Positions 1-9,598 of a DNA stretch of 64,000 nt are shown here, one piece after another (position 1 is the stretch's first letter; every line of letters starts with the position of its first letter). The notes under the pieces are model-generated. The model was not told the origin of the DNA. It made no database searches and saw only the letters and a list, made by a program, of their open reading frames with translations. The translations under genes and the position numbers were made by a program. Source of the DNA: Thalassovita aquimarina (GTDB lineage Bacteria; Pseudomonadota; Alphaproteobacteria; Rhodobacterales; Rhodobacteraceae); contig NZ_JADMKU010000001.1 in the NCBI RefSeq assembly GCF_018219815.1, forward strand, positions 434,001-498,000. Reading direction: 5' to 3'.

Positions 1-968
1 CCCCGATCGCGCTCAGCTGCGGCGAACCGGCCGGGGTCGGTCCTGAAATCGCGACCACCGCCTGGCGACATCTGGGCGACAGCCTGCCGTTTTTCTTCAT
101 CGGCGACCCGCGCCACCTGCCCGACGGCACCCCGGTGGTGGAAATCACCGCACCGTCAGAGGCGGTCGCGGCATGCCGCGACGGGTTGCCGGTGCTACGC
201 CATGACTTCCCCGCCCCGGCCCGCGCGGGGCAGCCCGATCCGGCAAACGCGCAAGGCGTGATCGACGTGATCGCCCGCGGCGTGGATTTGGTGCAAAGCG
301 GTGCGGCGGCGGCGCTGTGCACCCTGCCGATCCACAAGAAGGCGCTGAAGGACGGGGCGAATTTCGCCTATCCCGGCCATACCGAATACCTGGCGGCACT
401 GGCCAGTGTTGAGCGGGTGGTGATGATGCTGGCCTGCGACGCATTGCGGGTGGTGCCCACAACGATCCATATCGCGATCTCGGAGGTGCCGAAGCAGCTG
501 ACCGCCGACCTGCTGGCCGACACGATCCGCATCACCGACAGCGCCCTGCGCCGCGATTTCGGGATTGCCGCCCCACGCCTTGCCGTGGCCGGGCTGAACC
601 CGCACGCGGGCGAAGGCGGCGCGATGGGGCGCAAGGAAATCGACCTGATCATTCCGGTTCTGGACCGGCTCAGATCCGAAGGCCTGTCGCTGGACGGGCC
701 GAAATCGGCCGATACGATGTTCCACCCGGCGGCGCGGGCGCAATACGACGCGGCGATCTGCATGTATCACGATCAGGCACTGATCCCGATCAAGACGATC
801 GATTTCGCCAGCGGCGTCAATGTCACGCTAGGCCTGCCGTTCATCCGCACCTCGCCCGATCACGGCACCGCCTTCGATATCGCCGGCAAGGGGCTTGCCG
901 ATCCGACATCGACCATCGAAGCGCTGAAAATGGCCGCGGGCATGGTCGCGAACAGGGCGGCATCATGA
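1..968 (+). CDS. pdxA: 4-hydroxythreonine-4-phosphate dehydrogenase, 5' end cut by window
   Basis: PdxA oxidises 4-phosphohydroxy-L-threonine with NAD+ on the DXP-dependent route to pyridoxal phosphate, in the cytoplasm. The reading frame is open from base 3 and begins inside the protein with the family's N-terminal [17 protein letters not shown] stretch, so only a few codons are missing; a downstream GTG at 135 is not the start. Metal-binding histidine regions are visible ([11 protein letters not shown] near 590-620, and [11 protein letters not shown] near 760-795), and the C-terminal [14 protein letters not shown] is typical. The stop overlaps the ksgA start in ATGA. The pair pdxA-ksgA is a conserved order, usually preceded by surA, which would lie to the left. 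Confidence 0.96.
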   Translation, partial: PIALSCGEPAGVGPEIATTAWRHLGDSLPFFFIGDPRHLPDGTPVVEITAPSEAVAACRDGLPVLRHDFPAPARAGQPDPANAQGVIDVIARGVDLVQSGAAAALCTLPIHKKALKDGANFAYPGHTEYLAALASVERVVMMLACDALRVVPTTIHIAISEVPKQLTADLLADTIRITDSALRRDFGIAAPRLAVAGLNPHAGEGGAMGRKEIDLIIPVLDRLRSEGLSLDGPKSADTMFHPAARAQYDAAICMYHDQALIPIKTIDFASGVNVTLGLPFIRTSPDHGTAFDIAGKGLADPTSTIEALKMAAGMVANRAAS

Positions 969-1807
969 GCGGAATCGACAATCTTCCCTCGCTACGCGAG
1001 GTGATCGACAGCCACGGCATCGCGGCGAAGAAATCGCTCGGCCAGAACTTCCTGCTCGACCTGAACCTGACCGCGAAAATCGCGCGGCTTGCGGGCGACC
1101 TGAGCGAATGCGACGTTCTGGAAATCGGCCCCGGCCCCGGCGGGCTGACCCGCGGATTGCTGGCCGAGGGCGCGCGCAAGGTTCTGGCGATCGAAAAGGA
1201 CAGCCGCTGCATGCCGGCGCTGGCGGAAATCGCCGAGGCCTATCCGGGCCGGTTACAGGTGATCAATGGCGACGCGCTGGATGTCGACCCGCTGGAGCAC
1301 CTGACACCGCCAATCCGCATCGCCGCCAACCTGCCTTATAACGTAGGCACCGAATTGCTGGTGCGCTGGCTGACACCGAAGGAGTGGCCGCCATTCTGGA
1401 CCTCGCTGACGCTGATGTTCCAGAAGGAAGTGGCCGAACGTATCGTGGCGCAACCGGGATCGAAGGCCTATGGCCGGCTGGCGATCCTGGCGCAATGGCG
1501 GACCGACGCGCGGATCGTGCTGCACCTGCCGCCCGAGGCCTTCAATCCGCCGCCCAAGGTGCATTCGGCGGTGGTCAACCTGACCGCCCTGCCCGAACCG
1601 CGGTATCCCGCCGATCCGAAGAAATTGGAACAGGTGGTGGCGCGCGCCTTCAACCAGCGTCGCAAGATGCTGCGCGCGGCGCTGAAGGGCATGGCACCGG
1701 ATATCGAGGACCGGCTGATCGCATCGGGCATCAAGCCCACCGACCGGGCCGAAACCGTGGGGCTGGAACAGTTCTGCGCATTGGCACGGAACCTGTCGGA
1801 AAGCTGA
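965..1807 (+). CDS. rsmA: 16S rRNA (adenine(1518)-N(6)/adenine(1519)-N(6))-dimethyltransferase
   Basis: RsmA (KsgA) dimethylates two adjacent adenines in the 3' terminal helix 45 of 16S rRNA late in small-subunit assembly, using S-adenosylmethionine. The 280-residue product has the usual length. The N-terminal [11 protein letters not shown] is diagnostic, the SAM loop EIGPGPGG lies at residues 53-60, and the catalytic NLPYN motif is at 122-126. The C-terminal FNQRRKMLR matches the family. Its ATG overlaps the pdxA stop by four bases, which implies translational coupling. A strong hairpin follows 55 bases after the stop. Confidence 0.97.
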   Translation: MSGIDNLPSLREVIDSHGIAAKKSLGQNFLLDLNLTAKIARLAGDLSECDVLEIGPGPGGLTRGLLAEGARKVLAIEKDSRCMPALAEIAEAYPGRLQVINGDALDVDPLEHLTPPIRIAANLPYNVGTELLVRWLTPKEWPPFWTSLTLMFQKEVAERIVAQPGSKAYGRLAILAQWRTDARIVLHLPPEAFNPPPKVHSAVVNLTALPEPRYPADPKKLEQVVARAFNQRRKMLRAALKGMAPDIEDRLIASGIKPTDRAETVGLEQFCALARNLSES

Positions 1808-1862
1808 GCGCCAGCCGCGCATTTATATTCCTGCTGAACGGTTGGGGGCGTGCCCCGCGCAA

Positions 1863-1890
1863 GAAACAGGCCCCTCGCGGGGCCTGTTTC
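1863..1890. terminator. bidirectional hairpin terminator between ksgA and the DUF4167 gene
   Basis: A perfect 12-bp stem (GAAACAGGCCCC paired with GGGGCCTGTTTC) closes a TCGC tetraloop. It sits between two convergent genes. The outer A/T bases of the stem give a short U run in either direction, so it probably ends both transcripts. Confidence 0.85.
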
Positions 1891-1907
1891 ACATCCTGTG
1901 ACACGGA

Positions 1908-2495
1908 TCACTCCGCCGCTTCGGGCGCTTCCGGTGCAGGGGGCGGATCCTTCGGCGCATCCGAAGAGTCGTCGGCGGGCTTGCGCGCGCGCGGTTTGCG
2001 CGGCTTGCTGGCCCGCTTGGGCTTCTCGGCTTTTGCCTCGGGCGTTTCGACCAGCCCGCTATCGCCTTCCTCGCCGTGATCGACCACGTCAGGCTGTTCG
2101 GAGCTGCCCGGGTCGGTCGCGACAGCGTCCTGTTTGCGCGCCGGTTGCGCGGCTTCGCGTTCCTGTCGCGCGGCGCGTTCGCGGTCGCGTTCGGCCTGGC
2201 GTTCGCGGTTTTCGCGTTCCTGCTGTTCGCGCCGCGCTTCCTGCTCGCGCTGCGCTTGGCTCAGCATCCGCAGGTAATGTTCCGCATGCTGCTGGAAGTT
2301 TTCAGCCGCCACACGGTCATTGCCCAGCTGCGCATCGCGCGCCAGTTGGTTGTACTTGTCGATAATCTGTTGCGGTGTCCCGCGCACCTTGCCCTCGGGG
2401 CCCGAACTGTCGAACACTCGATTAACGATATTTCCGACATTGCGGCTACTGTTGCGGTTCGGCTTCGACCGCGAACGGGATTTGGAAGATCTCAT
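1908..2495 (-). CDS. DUF4167 domain-containing protein
   Basis: A 195-residue protein of a family common in alphaproteobacteria. The N-terminal ~85 residues carry the conserved domain: a basic start (RSSKSRSRSKPNRN), then FDSSGPEGKVRGTP and the helix around NYQ/DKYNQLARDA and AAENFQQHAEHYLRML. The rest is a charged coiled-coil-like stretch (QEARREQQERENRERQAERD) and an acidic/Pro/Lys-rich low-complexity tail. The basic N-terminus suggests nucleic-acid binding, but the function is not established. It lies downstream of prfA-prmC on the same strand, the usual alphaproteobacterial order, after a 233-bp gap in which I see no gene. Confidence 0.9.
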   Translation of the reverse strand: MRSSKSRSRSKPNRNSSRNVGNIVNRVFDSSGPEGKVRGTPQQIIDKYNQLARDAQLGNDRVAAENFQQHAEHYLRMLSQAQREQEARREQQERENRERQAERDRERAARQEREAAQPARKQDAVATDPGSSEQPDVVDHGEEGDSGLVETPEAKAEKPKRASKPRKPRARKPADDSSDAPKDPPPAPEAPEAAE

Positions 2496-2728
2496 CTTAC
2501 TGCTGTCCAGCCTTCACATTTTCAGCGTCGTCGGACCCGTTTCACGCCTCTTGCGCTCAATTACCAACCGGGTACACAAACGTTTTATGGCTTGGCGTCG
2601 GGCGGGAGCGGTTGAAAGCATCCAGCGCCTCGACGAAACCTAGGTAATCCGATGCGCCCGCAGACGCAAGGGTAAACAGGTTAAAAAACCGGCATTTTGG
2701 ACGTCGGGCGACTTTTCCTCGTGAAATT

Positions 2729-3586
2729 TCAGCCCGTTGTTGCAAGAACAACGCGATCACGCCCGTCCAAGTCGGTTCGGATTTCCACGTTGCGATATCC
2801 CGCAGCGCGGAAAATCGCCGCCAAGTCCGGCCCCTGCTTCCAGCCGATTTCAACAAGGATGCGCCCGTTTTCGGTCAGGTGATCCGCAGCACCGGCGGCG
2901 ATCACGCGATAAGGGTCGAGCCCGTCGCCCCCCGGCGTCAGCGCCATGTGCGGGTCATGGTTGAGCACCTCGGACGACAGTTCGCGCATTTCCGCCTCGG
3001 AAATGTAGGGCGGGTTGGACACGATCATGTCGAAACGTCCGTCGATCGCCTCGAACCAGTCCGACCGGATCAGTTCGGCACGCGCCGCCACGCCGAGGCG
3101 TTCGGCATTGCGCGCCGCGACCTGCAACGCCTTGGCGCTCAGATCGCTGCCGACGCCGGTGGCCTGCGGCCATTCGCACAGAAGGCTGAGCAGGATGCAG
3201 CCGCTGCCGGTCCCCAGATCGAGGATGCGCGCGGGCGCCGGGCCCTCCAGCGCCGCCGCGATCAGGGTTTCGGTATCGGGGCGCGGGTCCAGCACGTCGG
3301 CGCTGACCTCGAAACGGTGGTTCCAGAAATCGCGGTAGCCGAGGATTTTCGACACCGGTTCGCCCGCTGCGCGGCGGTCCAGATAACCGCGATAGCGATC
3401 CATCATTTGGTCCGAAAAATCCTCCAGCCCGAGGGAAATCAGCCCCGTCTGATCCACCCCCGCCGCATGGGCCAGCAACAACCGCGCCTCGCGCGCCGGG
3501 TTATCCTTGTCCGCGAGCCTCTCCTGTCCCAGCGACAAAGCGATCGACAGCGCCTGACCGGGGGTCTGCGCCTCTATCGCGCTCAC
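2729..3586 (-). CDS. prmC: peptide chain release factor N(5)-glutamine methyltransferase
   Basis: PrmC (HemK) methylates the glutamine of the GGQ motif in release factors RF1 and RF2. The 285-residue protein has the N-terminal helical domain (to about residue 95), the SAM loop DLGTGSG at 123-129 and the catalytic NPPYI at 191-195. Translation starts at a GTG that overlaps the prfA stop (GTGA), so it is coupled to its own substrate's gene. Family length and motifs are complete. Confidence 0.96.
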   Translation of the reverse strand: MSAIEAQTPGQALSIALSLGQERLADKDNPAREARLLLAHAAGVDQTGLISLGLEDFSDQMMDRYRGYLDRRAAGEPVSKILGYRDFWNHRFEVSADVLDPRPDTETLIAAALEGPAPARILDLGTGSGCILLSLLCEWPQATGVGSDLSAKALQVAARNAERLGVAARAELIRSDWFEAIDGRFDMIVSNPPYISEAEMRELSSEVLNHDPHMALTPGGDGLDPYRVIAAGAADHLTENGRILVEIGWKQGPDLAAIFRAAGYRNVEIRTDLDGRDRVVLATTG

Positions 3587-4632
3587 CCTTCCATCTCCGC
3601 CAGCAGCTCGGCCTGGTGATGGGCGATCAAGGCGTCGATCACCTCGTCCAGGTCGCCCTGCATTACCTGGTCCAGCTTGTAGAGCGTGAGGTTGATGCGG
3701 TGATCGGTCATCCGGCCTTGCGGGAAATTGTAGGTGCGGATGCGTTCCGACCGGTCGCCGCCGCCGACCTGCGCCTTGCGGTCCGCGGCACGTTCGCTGT
3801 CGATGCGCTGGCGTTCCAGATCGAACAGCCGGGTTTTCAGCACCTGCATCGCGATTGCGCGGTTCTGGTGCTGCGATTTTTCAGAAGAGGTCACCACGAT
3901 ACCGGTCGGGACATGGGTGATCCGCACCGCCGAGTCGGTGGTGTTCACGTGCTGGCCACCGGCGCCGGAACTGCGCATCGTGTCGATGCGCAGGTCGCTC
4001 GGATCGATCTGGATGTCGACGTCTTCGGCTTCGGGCAGAACCGCCACCGTCGCTGCCGAGGTGTGGATGCGCCCACCCGATTCCGTTTCCGGCACCCGCT
4101 GCACCCGGTGCACGCCGCTTTCGTATTTCAGCCGGGCAAACACGCCCTCGCCCTTCACATGGGCGGTGACTTCCTTGATCCCGCCCAGTTCGGTTTCGGC
4201 TAGGTCGATGATCTGGAACGACCAGCCCCGCGCCTCGGCATAACGCTGATACATGCGCAGCAGGTCGCCTGCGAAAAGCGCCGCCTCGTCACCGCCGGTT
4301 CCGGGCCGTATCTCGATCATCGCCGGGCGGGCATCGGCGGCGTCCTTGGGCAGAAGCGCAAGCTGAAGCGCCTTTTCCGCCTCGGGCAGCTGCGCCTTCA
4401 GTGCGGGCAGTTCTTCCTCGGCCAGTGCCTTCATCTCGGGATCGGCCAGCATCTCCTCGGCCTCGTCGAGGTCGGACAGCAGTTGCCTGTAGGCTTTCAC
4501 CTGTTCCACCACCGGGCGCAGTTCGGCATATTCGCGGCCCAAGGCGGCGATGTCGCCGCTGCCTTCGGCCATCTGCGCCTCGATGAATTCGAAACGGCTG
4601 GTGATCTGGTCTAGTCGGTCGAGAGAAATCAT
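3583..4632 (-). CDS. prfA: peptide chain release factor 1
   Basis: RF1 reads UAA and UAG stop codons and triggers peptidyl-tRNA hydrolysis. I place the start at the ATG giving [15 protein letters not shown], for a 349-residue protein of normal family length; the open frame runs 76 codons further upstream but that part has no family character and overlaps the divergent neighbour's leader. The GGQ motif is at residues 225-227 and the PxT-type recognition tripeptide is PET at 181-183, which marks RF1 rather than RF2. It is co-transcribed with prmC. Confidence 0.96.
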   Translation of the reverse strand: MISLDRLDQITSRFEFIEAQMAEGSGDIAALGREYAELRPVVEQVKAYRQLLSDLDEAEEMLADPEMKALAEEELPALKAQLPEAEKALQLALLPKDAADARPAMIEIRPGTGGDEAALFAGDLLRMYQRYAEARGWSFQIIDLAETELGGIKEVTAHVKGEGVFARLKYESGVHRVQRVPETESGGRIHTSAATVAVLPEAEDVDIQIDPSDLRIDTMRSSGAGGQHVNTTDSAVRITHVPTGIVVTSSEKSQHQNRAIAMQVLKTRLFDLERQRIDSERAADRKAQVGGGDRSERIRTYNFPQGRMTDHRINLTLYKLDQVMQGDLDEVIDALIAHHQAELLAEMEG

Positions 4633-4695
4633 GCCCCTGCTCTTTCCCATTCGCGCAATTTGGTCAAGGGGCGCGTTTGTGATAGCATTGTATTT

Positions 4696-4980
4696 ATGTG
4701 GAAACCGCTTGTCTTTCTGCTGCTTGCGACGCCTGCGCTGGCCGATCAGACGATCGGCGGCAAGGTGGTGGATTGCTATTGCACCGACACCAGCGGTGCG
4801 CGGGTGGAACTGGGCGAAACCATCTGCCTGCAGGTGGACGGCCGGATGTTCATGGCGCAATGCCAGATGTCGCTGAACGTGCCGATGTGGCGCGAAGTGG
4901 CCGAAGGGTGCCTCAGTTCAGCGCTGCGCCAGCGCATCGAGCCAGGCATCGAGCCGTTTGGCGTTGACGCCAAGATCTGA
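4696..4980 (+). CDS. small exported cysteine-containing hypothetical protein
   Basis: A 94-residue product starting at ATG 4696 has a clean signal peptide ([16 protein letters not shown] followed by DQ). The mature part contains five cysteines, including CYC and pairs in ETICLQV and AQCQMS, so disulfides in the periplasm are likely. I do not recognise a characterised family, although similar short proteins seem familiar from Rhodobacteraceae. The final 63 bases overlap the 3' end of the opposing DUF1499 gene, and the extreme C-terminus is encoded entirely in that overlap. The gene is divergent from prfA. Confidence 0.65.
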   Translation: MWKPLVFLLLATPALADQTIGGKVVDCYCTDTSGARVELGETICLQVDGRMFMAQCQMSLNVPMWREVAEGCLSSALRQRIEPGIEPFGVDAKI

Positions 4981-5322
4981 CCCCCCGAAACGCAGCCGGG
5001 CATATAGCGCGATGGTGCCGTCGCGCCGTTCCACAGTTGTGAAATCGGGAAATCCCCAGAAAGCGGTCCGGGTGATGTAGGTGATCCGCCCCTCTTCGAC
5101 CGACCCGGCCAGAACCCGGGTGTGCGGCCAGCCGAGAGCGATGTCCTGCAGCGATTCGAAATCCTGCTCCGTGCCCGGAATCACGCGGATGGCGCCGGCC
5201 TTGAAATCCTTGCTCCGGTCGCCCTTGATCGGCTGGTGCCAGCGGGCCGGGTCGTTGGGCGACAGCCGGACATAGGCCATTGCGGCCAACAGCGCCAATA
5301 CGAGGATCGCCAGTATCTTCAT
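4918..5322 (-). CDS. DUF1499 domain-containing protein
   Basis: A 134-residue protein with an N-terminal membrane anchor or signal segment (ILAILVLALLAAMAYVRLS), then the DUF1499 domain with the typical ITRTAFWGFPDF and [18 protein letters not shown] stretches near the C-terminus. Family members are small exported or anchored proteins of unknown function. The 3' end overlaps the convergent small secreted-protein gene by 63 bases. Confidence 0.88.
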   Translation of the reverse strand: MKILAILVLALLAAMAYVRLSPNDPARWHQPIKGDRSKDFKAGAIRVIPGTEQDFESLQDIALGWPHTRVLAGSVEEGRITYITRTAFWGFPDFTTVERRDGTIALYARLRFGGSDLGVNAKRLDAWLDALAQR

Positions 5323-5395
5323 GTCCCGCCCTTTTCGCCGTTCCAGAACAATTCACCGAACCCCATAGATGGCCGGGAACACGGGCGAGGCAAGA

Positions 5396-6355
5396 TTAAC
5401 GCCGCGTCCACCCCCACAGGCAGATCAGTTCCATCGCCACATGGGCGCCCGCCACCGCCGTCGCGCCGGTGGTGTCATAGGGCGGCGACACCTCGACCAC
5501 ATCGCCCCCCATCAGGTTGATCCCGGCCAGATCACGCAGGATGATCGCCGTCTGCGCCGAGGTCAGCCCGCCCCAGACCGGCGTGCCCGTACCCGGCGCA
5601 TAGGCCGGGTCGAGCGCGTCGATATCGAAGGTAAGGTAGGTCGGCGCGTCGCCGACGATCGCCTTGACCTTCTTCGCGATCTCGGCCGGCGCGCTTTCAT
5701 GCACCTCGCGCGCGTCGATCACGTTCATGCCCAGGTAGTCGTCGCATTCGGTGCGGATACCGATCTGTACCGAACGCGACGGATCGACCAGCCCCAGCTT
5801 CACCGCCTTGTACATGAAGGTGCCGTGGTCGATCCGCTCGTAATCGTCATCGGCCCAGAGGTCGGAATGCGCGTCGAACTGGATTACGCTCATCGGTCCG
5901 TATTTTTCCGCATAGGCCTTGAGGATCGGCAGCGCGATGTAATGGTCGCCGCCCAGCGTCACCGTGCCCACATCCGCCGCCAACAGGGTGCGGAAATGGC
6001 TTTCCAGCGTTTCGGGGAATTCCGAGGTCTTGGCGTAGTCGAAGGCCAGATCGCCGTAATCGACGATGGAAAAGGCGCTGAGCGGATCGTAGCCCCAGCC
6101 ATAGGGTGGATCGTAGGGCTGCAGGGTGCTCGCCTCGCGGATCGCGCGCGGGCCGAAGCGTGTGCCGGGGCGGTTTGTCACCGCCTGATCGAAAGGCACG
6201 CCTGTCACGGCCAGATCGACACCGGTCAGGTCCTTGCTGTAGCGGCGACGCAGGAACGAGGTCGCGCCGGCAAAGGCGTTTTCATAGCTCAGCCCGCGCG
6301 CGTCTTCGCGGGTGAAGGCGTGGTCGATCTGTCTCTTCGCGTCCTCAAGCGCCAT
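5396..6355 (-). CDS. speB: agmatinase (arginase/ureohydrolase family)
   Basis: Ureohydrolase that probably cleaves agmatine to putrescine and urea. The 319-residue protein keeps the binuclear manganese ligands: GGDHY (His138), DAHSD at 161-165 and the distal FDIDALDPAYAPGTG. The combination of GVPFDQAVTNRPGTRFGPRA and the DIDALDP region favours agmatinase over arginase, but guanidinobutyrase or another guanidino hydrolase cannot be excluded from sequence alone. An M20 amidohydrolase lies 58 bases upstream on the same strand, and the short gap carries a perfect palindrome that may be an operator. Confidence 0.85.
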   Translation of the reverse strand: MALEDAKRQIDHAFTREDARGLSYENAFAGATSFLRRRYSKDLTGVDLAVTGVPFDQAVTNRPGTRFGPRAIREASTLQPYDPPYGWGYDPLSAFSIVDYGDLAFDYAKTSEFPETLESHFRTLLAADVGTVTLGGDHYIALPILKAYAEKYGPMSVIQFDAHSDLWADDDYERIDHGTFMYKAVKLGLVDPSRSVQIGIRTECDDYLGMNVIDAREVHESAPAEIAKKVKAIVGDAPTYLTFDIDALDPAYAPGTGTPVWGGLTSAQTAIILRDLAGINLMGGDVVEVSPPYDTTGATAVAGAHVAMELICLWGWTRR

Positions 6356-6373
6356 CGGGCTGCTCCCTTCCGA

Positions 6374-6391
6374 ATAATTTGATCAAATTAT
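6374..6391. promoter_or_regulatory. 18-bp perfect palindrome, possible GntR-type operator
   Basis: The sequence ATAATTTGATCAAATTAT is fully self-complementary, A+T-rich in a GC-rich genome, and sits 19 bases upstream of the speB start and 23 bases beyond the stop of the upstream amidohydrolase gene. The TTGATCAA core resembles operators of GntR-family regulators. No regulator gene is adjacent, so the binder is unknown. Confidence 0.55.
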
Positions 6392-6413
6392 ATGGCAGAG
6401 CCGCCCTGTTCGG

Positions 6414-7586
6414 TCAACGCCCCTCGACCGGGGGCATCGCGGTTTCGACCAGCCGCGCGAAGAACGAGGCCCCCAACGGTGCGATATCGTCGTTGAAATC
6501 GTATCCCGGCTGATGCAGTGCCGCGCCTTCGCCCGCGCCCAGGAACAGGTAGGCGCCGGGCCGGGCCTCCAGCATGTAGGAAAAATCCTCGGCCCCCATT
6601 TCGCGCCCGGCATCGTCGATCACCATGTTGTCGCCCGCGACCTGCCGGGCGATCCCGGCGGCAAACGCGGTTTTGGCAGGATCGTTCACCGTGGCGGGAT
6701 ACCAGACCTCGTAATTCAGTTCTGCCTCGACGCCATAGGCCGGGCCCATTCCGTCGACGATTTCCTGCATCCGCTGCATGACCATGGCCTGCACCTTCTT
6801 GTCGAATGTGCGCACCGTGCCGTTGATATAGGCGGTTTCGGGGATGATGTTTTCCGCCGACCCGGTATGGATCTGGGTGACCGAGATGACCAGGTCGTCC
6901 AGCGCGTAATGGTTGCGGCTGGAAATCGACTGGATCGCCTGAACGATTCCCACCGCCGCGATCACCGGATCGCGCGCCTCATGCGGCATCGCACCATGGC
7001 CGCCGACGCCCTTGACGTTGATGTGGAACGTGTCCACCGCCGCCATCAGCGGCCCCGGCGTGGTGTAGAACCCGCCTTCGGTGAACCCCGGAGCATTGTG
7101 CAGGGCATAGACTTCCCCGATCCCGAACCGGTCCATGATGCCTTCTTCGACCATCACGCCGCCGCCGCCACCGTCTTCCTCGGCGGGCTGGAAGATCAGC
7201 GCCACGGTACCCGCGAAGTTGCGCGTCTCGGCCAGGTACTTGGCCGCGCCCAGCAGCATCGTTGTATGGCCGTCATGGCCGCAGGCATGCATCACCCCCG
7301 GCTTGACCGAGGCATAATCGGCATCGGTTTCCTCGGTGATCGGCAACGCGTCCATGTCGGCTCGCAGCCCGATCACCGGCCCGTCCCCCTGCCCCCGGAT
7401 CAGCGCCACGATGCCGGTTTTCGCGATCCCCGGATGGATTTCATCGACACCGAAATCCTTCAACCGCTCCTCGACGAAGGCGGCTGTTTCGAAACAGTCG
7501 AATTTCAGCTCTGGATGCTGATGCAGATGCCGCCGCCAGGCGGTCATTTCGTCGGCGAACCCGGCGATGCGATTGATCACGGCCAT
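6414..7586 (-). CDS. M20 family metallo-amidohydrolase (hippurate hydrolase-like)
   Basis: A 390-residue member of the M20/ArgE-DapE-like amidohydrolases that hydrolyse N-acyl or amide bonds of amino-acid derivatives. Metal-site motifs are present: LRADMDALPI, HACGHDGHT, FQPAEEDGGG, and near the C-terminus MGAEDFSYML. I take ATG 7586 as the start because GGAG lies at the right distance upstream; a longer frame exists but lacks this support. The neighbouring ureohydrolase on the same strand suggests a shared role in catabolism of a guanidino or acyl-amino compound, which is inference. Confidence 0.88.
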   Translation of the reverse strand: MAVINRIAGFADEMTAWRRHLHQHPELKFDCFETAAFVEERLKDFGVDEIHPGIAKTGIVALIRGQGDGPVIGLRADMDALPITEETDADYASVKPGVMHACGHDGHTTMLLGAAKYLAETRNFAGTVALIFQPAEEDGGGGGVMVEEGIMDRFGIGEVYALHNAPGFTEGGFYTTPGPLMAAVDTFHINVKGVGGHGAMPHEARDPVIAAVGIVQAIQSISSRNHYALDDLVISVTQIHTGSAENIIPETAYINGTVRTFDKKVQAMVMQRMQEIVDGMGPAYGVEAELNYEVWYPATVNDPAKTAFAAGIARQVAGDNMVIDDAGREMGAEDFSYMLEARPGAYLFLGAGEGAALHQPGYDFNDDIAPLGASFFARLVETAMPPVEGR

Positions 7587-7650
7587 GTGCTGGACTCCGG
7601 CTGGCTGAAAGGTCAGGGTCGCACCAAACCGCAAAACCGAAGAGGCCGCA

Positions 7651-8475
7651 ATGCCCGATGACACCCTGATTCACGATCCCCGAGGCGGCATGCCGCGCCT
7701 GCTGGAAATCATGCGCCGGCTGCGCCACCCCGAAACCGGCTGCCCGTGGGATATCGAACAGGACTTCGCCACCATCGCCCCCTACACGATCGAGGAGGCC
7801 TACGAGGTCGCCGACGCGATCGAACGCGAGGCCTGGGACGAATTGAAGGGCGAACTGGGCGATCTGTTGTTCCAGTCGGTGTTTCACGCCCAGATGGCCG
7901 AAGAGGCCGGGATGTTCAGTTTCGATGACGTGGCCAACACCATGTCGGACAAGATGGTGGCGCGCCACCCGCATGTCTTCGGCGACGAAAGCCGCGACAA
8001 ATCGGCCGAACAGCAGACCGTGGACTGGGAAAAGATCAAGGCGGCGGAACGCGCCGGCAAGGAACAGAAAGGCACTCTGGACGGTGTCGCGGTGGGGCTT
8101 CCGGCGCTGCTGCGCGCGGTGAAGCTGCAAAAACGCGCCGCGCGGGTCGGCTTCGACTGGCCCCATGCCGACCACGTCATCGACAAGATCAAGGAAGAGG
8201 CCGAGGAACTGCTCGAGGCGCGCGACGAACTGAGCCAGACCGAGGTGGAGGAGGAATTCGGCGACCTGTTATTCGTCATGGCCAACCTGGCGCGGCACAT
8301 GGATGTCGATCCCGAAGCCGCCCTGCGCGCCGCCAATGCCAAGTTCATCCGCCGCTTCGAAGGCATCGAGGCCAAGCTGGCTGCCATGGGAAAGACCCCG
8401 TCGCAGTCGAACCTCGAGGAGATGGATGCACTTTGGGACGCGGTAAAGGCCGAGCAGCGCGGCGAGAAAAAGTAA
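7651..8475 (+). CDS. mazG: nucleoside triphosphate pyrophosphohydrolase MazG
   Basis: MazG hydrolyses (d)NTPs to monophosphates and pyrophosphate in the cytoplasm. The 274-residue protein has two tandem MazG domains, each with the ExxE(x12-28)ExxD metal site: the N-terminal one around TIEEAYEVADAIE and GELGDLLFQ, the C-terminal one around KEEAEELLEARDE and EEFGDLLFVM. Length and architecture match the E. coli-type two-domain protein. It is divergent from the amidohydrolase gene. Confidence 0.95.
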   Translation: MPDDTLIHDPRGGMPRLLEIMRRLRHPETGCPWDIEQDFATIAPYTIEEAYEVADAIEREAWDELKGELGDLLFQSVFHAQMAEEAGMFSFDDVANTMSDKMVARHPHVFGDESRDKSAEQQTVDWEKIKAAERAGKEQKGTLDGVAVGLPALLRAVKLQKRAARVGFDWPHADHVIDKIKEEAEELLEARDELSQTEVEEEFGDLLFVMANLARHMDVDPEAALRAANAKFIRRFEGIEAKLAAMGKTPSQSNLEEMDALWDAVKAEQRGEKK

Positions 8476-8561
8476 GCCGATAGTTTTTATCGGGTATTGA
8501 CCCGAGCGAAAGACTCGGATTTAAGATGCGGCAAATGAATGCTGTCTATCGGAGGTCACGC

Positions 8562-9575
8562 ATGTTCAAGCCAATCAAATCTCTCGCCTTTGCCACGCTG
8601 GGCCTTGCCATCGCGGCGCCGGTCATGGCCGAAGAGGTCAACCTTTATTCCTACCGCCAGCCCGAGTTGCTGAAACCGCTGACCGATGCGTTCGAGGCGG
8701 AAACCGGCATCGACGTGAACGTGGCCTATCTCAGCAAGGGGATGGTCGAACGTCTGACCGCCGAGGGCAAACGCTCGCCCGCCGACCTGGTATTGACGGT
8801 CGACATCTCGCGGCTGTCGGCGGTGGTCGAGGCCGGATTGACCCAGCCGGTTCAAAGCGACGTCCTGACCGCCAACGTGCCCGCCGCCTATCACGATCCC
8901 GACGGCCAATGGTGGGGCCTGACCACCCGCGCCCGCGTCGTCTATGCCAGCAAGGATCGGGTCAAGCCGGGCGAAGTCACCACTTACGAAGACCTGGCAG
9001 ATCCCAAGTGGAAAGGCCGCATCTGCACCCGGTCGGGCACCCATGCCTATAACGTCGCGCTGACTGCCGCCGTGATCCACCACCTGGGCGAAGACGGCGC
9101 CAAGCAATGGCTGGAAGGGGTGAAGGCGAACCTGGCACGCAAGCCGCAGGGCAATGACCGCGCCCAGGTCAAGGCGATCTGGGCCGGCGAATGCGACATC
9201 GCCATCGGCAATACCTATTACATGGGCAAGATGCTGGAAGACCCGGAACAGAAAGCATGGGCCGACAGCGTCAACATCGTCTTCCCGGTCTTCGAGGGCG
9301 GCGGCGCGCATGTGAACATTTCCGGCGTCGCGCTGACCAAATCGGCGCCGAACAAGGAAAACGCGCTGAAGCTGATGGAATTCCTGACCTCGCCCAAGGC
9401 GCAGCAGATCTATGCCGAGGCCAATCACGAATATCCCATCGCACCGGGTTCCGAACCGGGCGAACTGGTCAAAAGCTGGGGCAGCTTCACCGCAGACGAC
9501 GTCAACCTGATGGAACTGGCGAAGCTGCGGCCCGCCGCGCTGCGGATCATCGAAGAAGTCGATTTCGACGGCTGA
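8562..9575 (+). CDS. iron(III) ABC transporter substrate-binding protein (FutA/FbpA-like)
   Basis: A 337-residue periplasmic binding protein with a signal peptide (MFKPIKSLAFATLGLAIAAP, cleavage after about residue 23). The mature N-terminus EEVNLYSYRQPELLKPLTDAF and the consecutive tyrosines of GNTYYMGKML (about residues 218-219) match Fe3+-binding FutA/FbpA proteins, where tyrosines coordinate iron. GGAGG is well placed before ATG 8562. No permease or ATPase gene follows: a terminator hairpin stands 24 bases after the stop, so the transporter partner must lie elsewhere. Confidence 0.88.
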   Translation: MFKPIKSLAFATLGLAIAAPVMAEEVNLYSYRQPELLKPLTDAFEAETGIDVNVAYLSKGMVERLTAEGKRSPADLVLTVDISRLSAVVEAGLTQPVQSDVLTANVPAAYHDPDGQWWGLTTRARVVYASKDRVKPGEVTTYEDLADPKWKGRICTRSGTHAYNVALTAAVIHHLGEDGAKQWLEGVKANLARKPQGNDRAQVKAIWAGECDIAIGNTYYMGKMLEDPEQKAWADSVNIVFPVFEGGGAHVNISGVALTKSAPNKENALKLMEFLTSPKAQQIYAEANHEYPIAPGSEPGELVKSWGSFTADDVNLMELAKLRPAALRIIEEVDFDG

Positions 9576-9598
9576 TCCGGCTGCGAACGGATTGGATC

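Noticed and set aside
2557-2856. A 99-codon minus-strand ORF overlapping the 3' end of prmC and the gap after it
   Set aside because: Two-thirds lies within or beside prmC in another frame, there is no ribosome site, and the product has no family character.
4633-4860. A 76-codon N-terminal extension of prfA
   Set aside because: RF1 family sequence begins exactly at ATG 4632 and the extension overlaps the leader and start of the divergent exported-protein gene.
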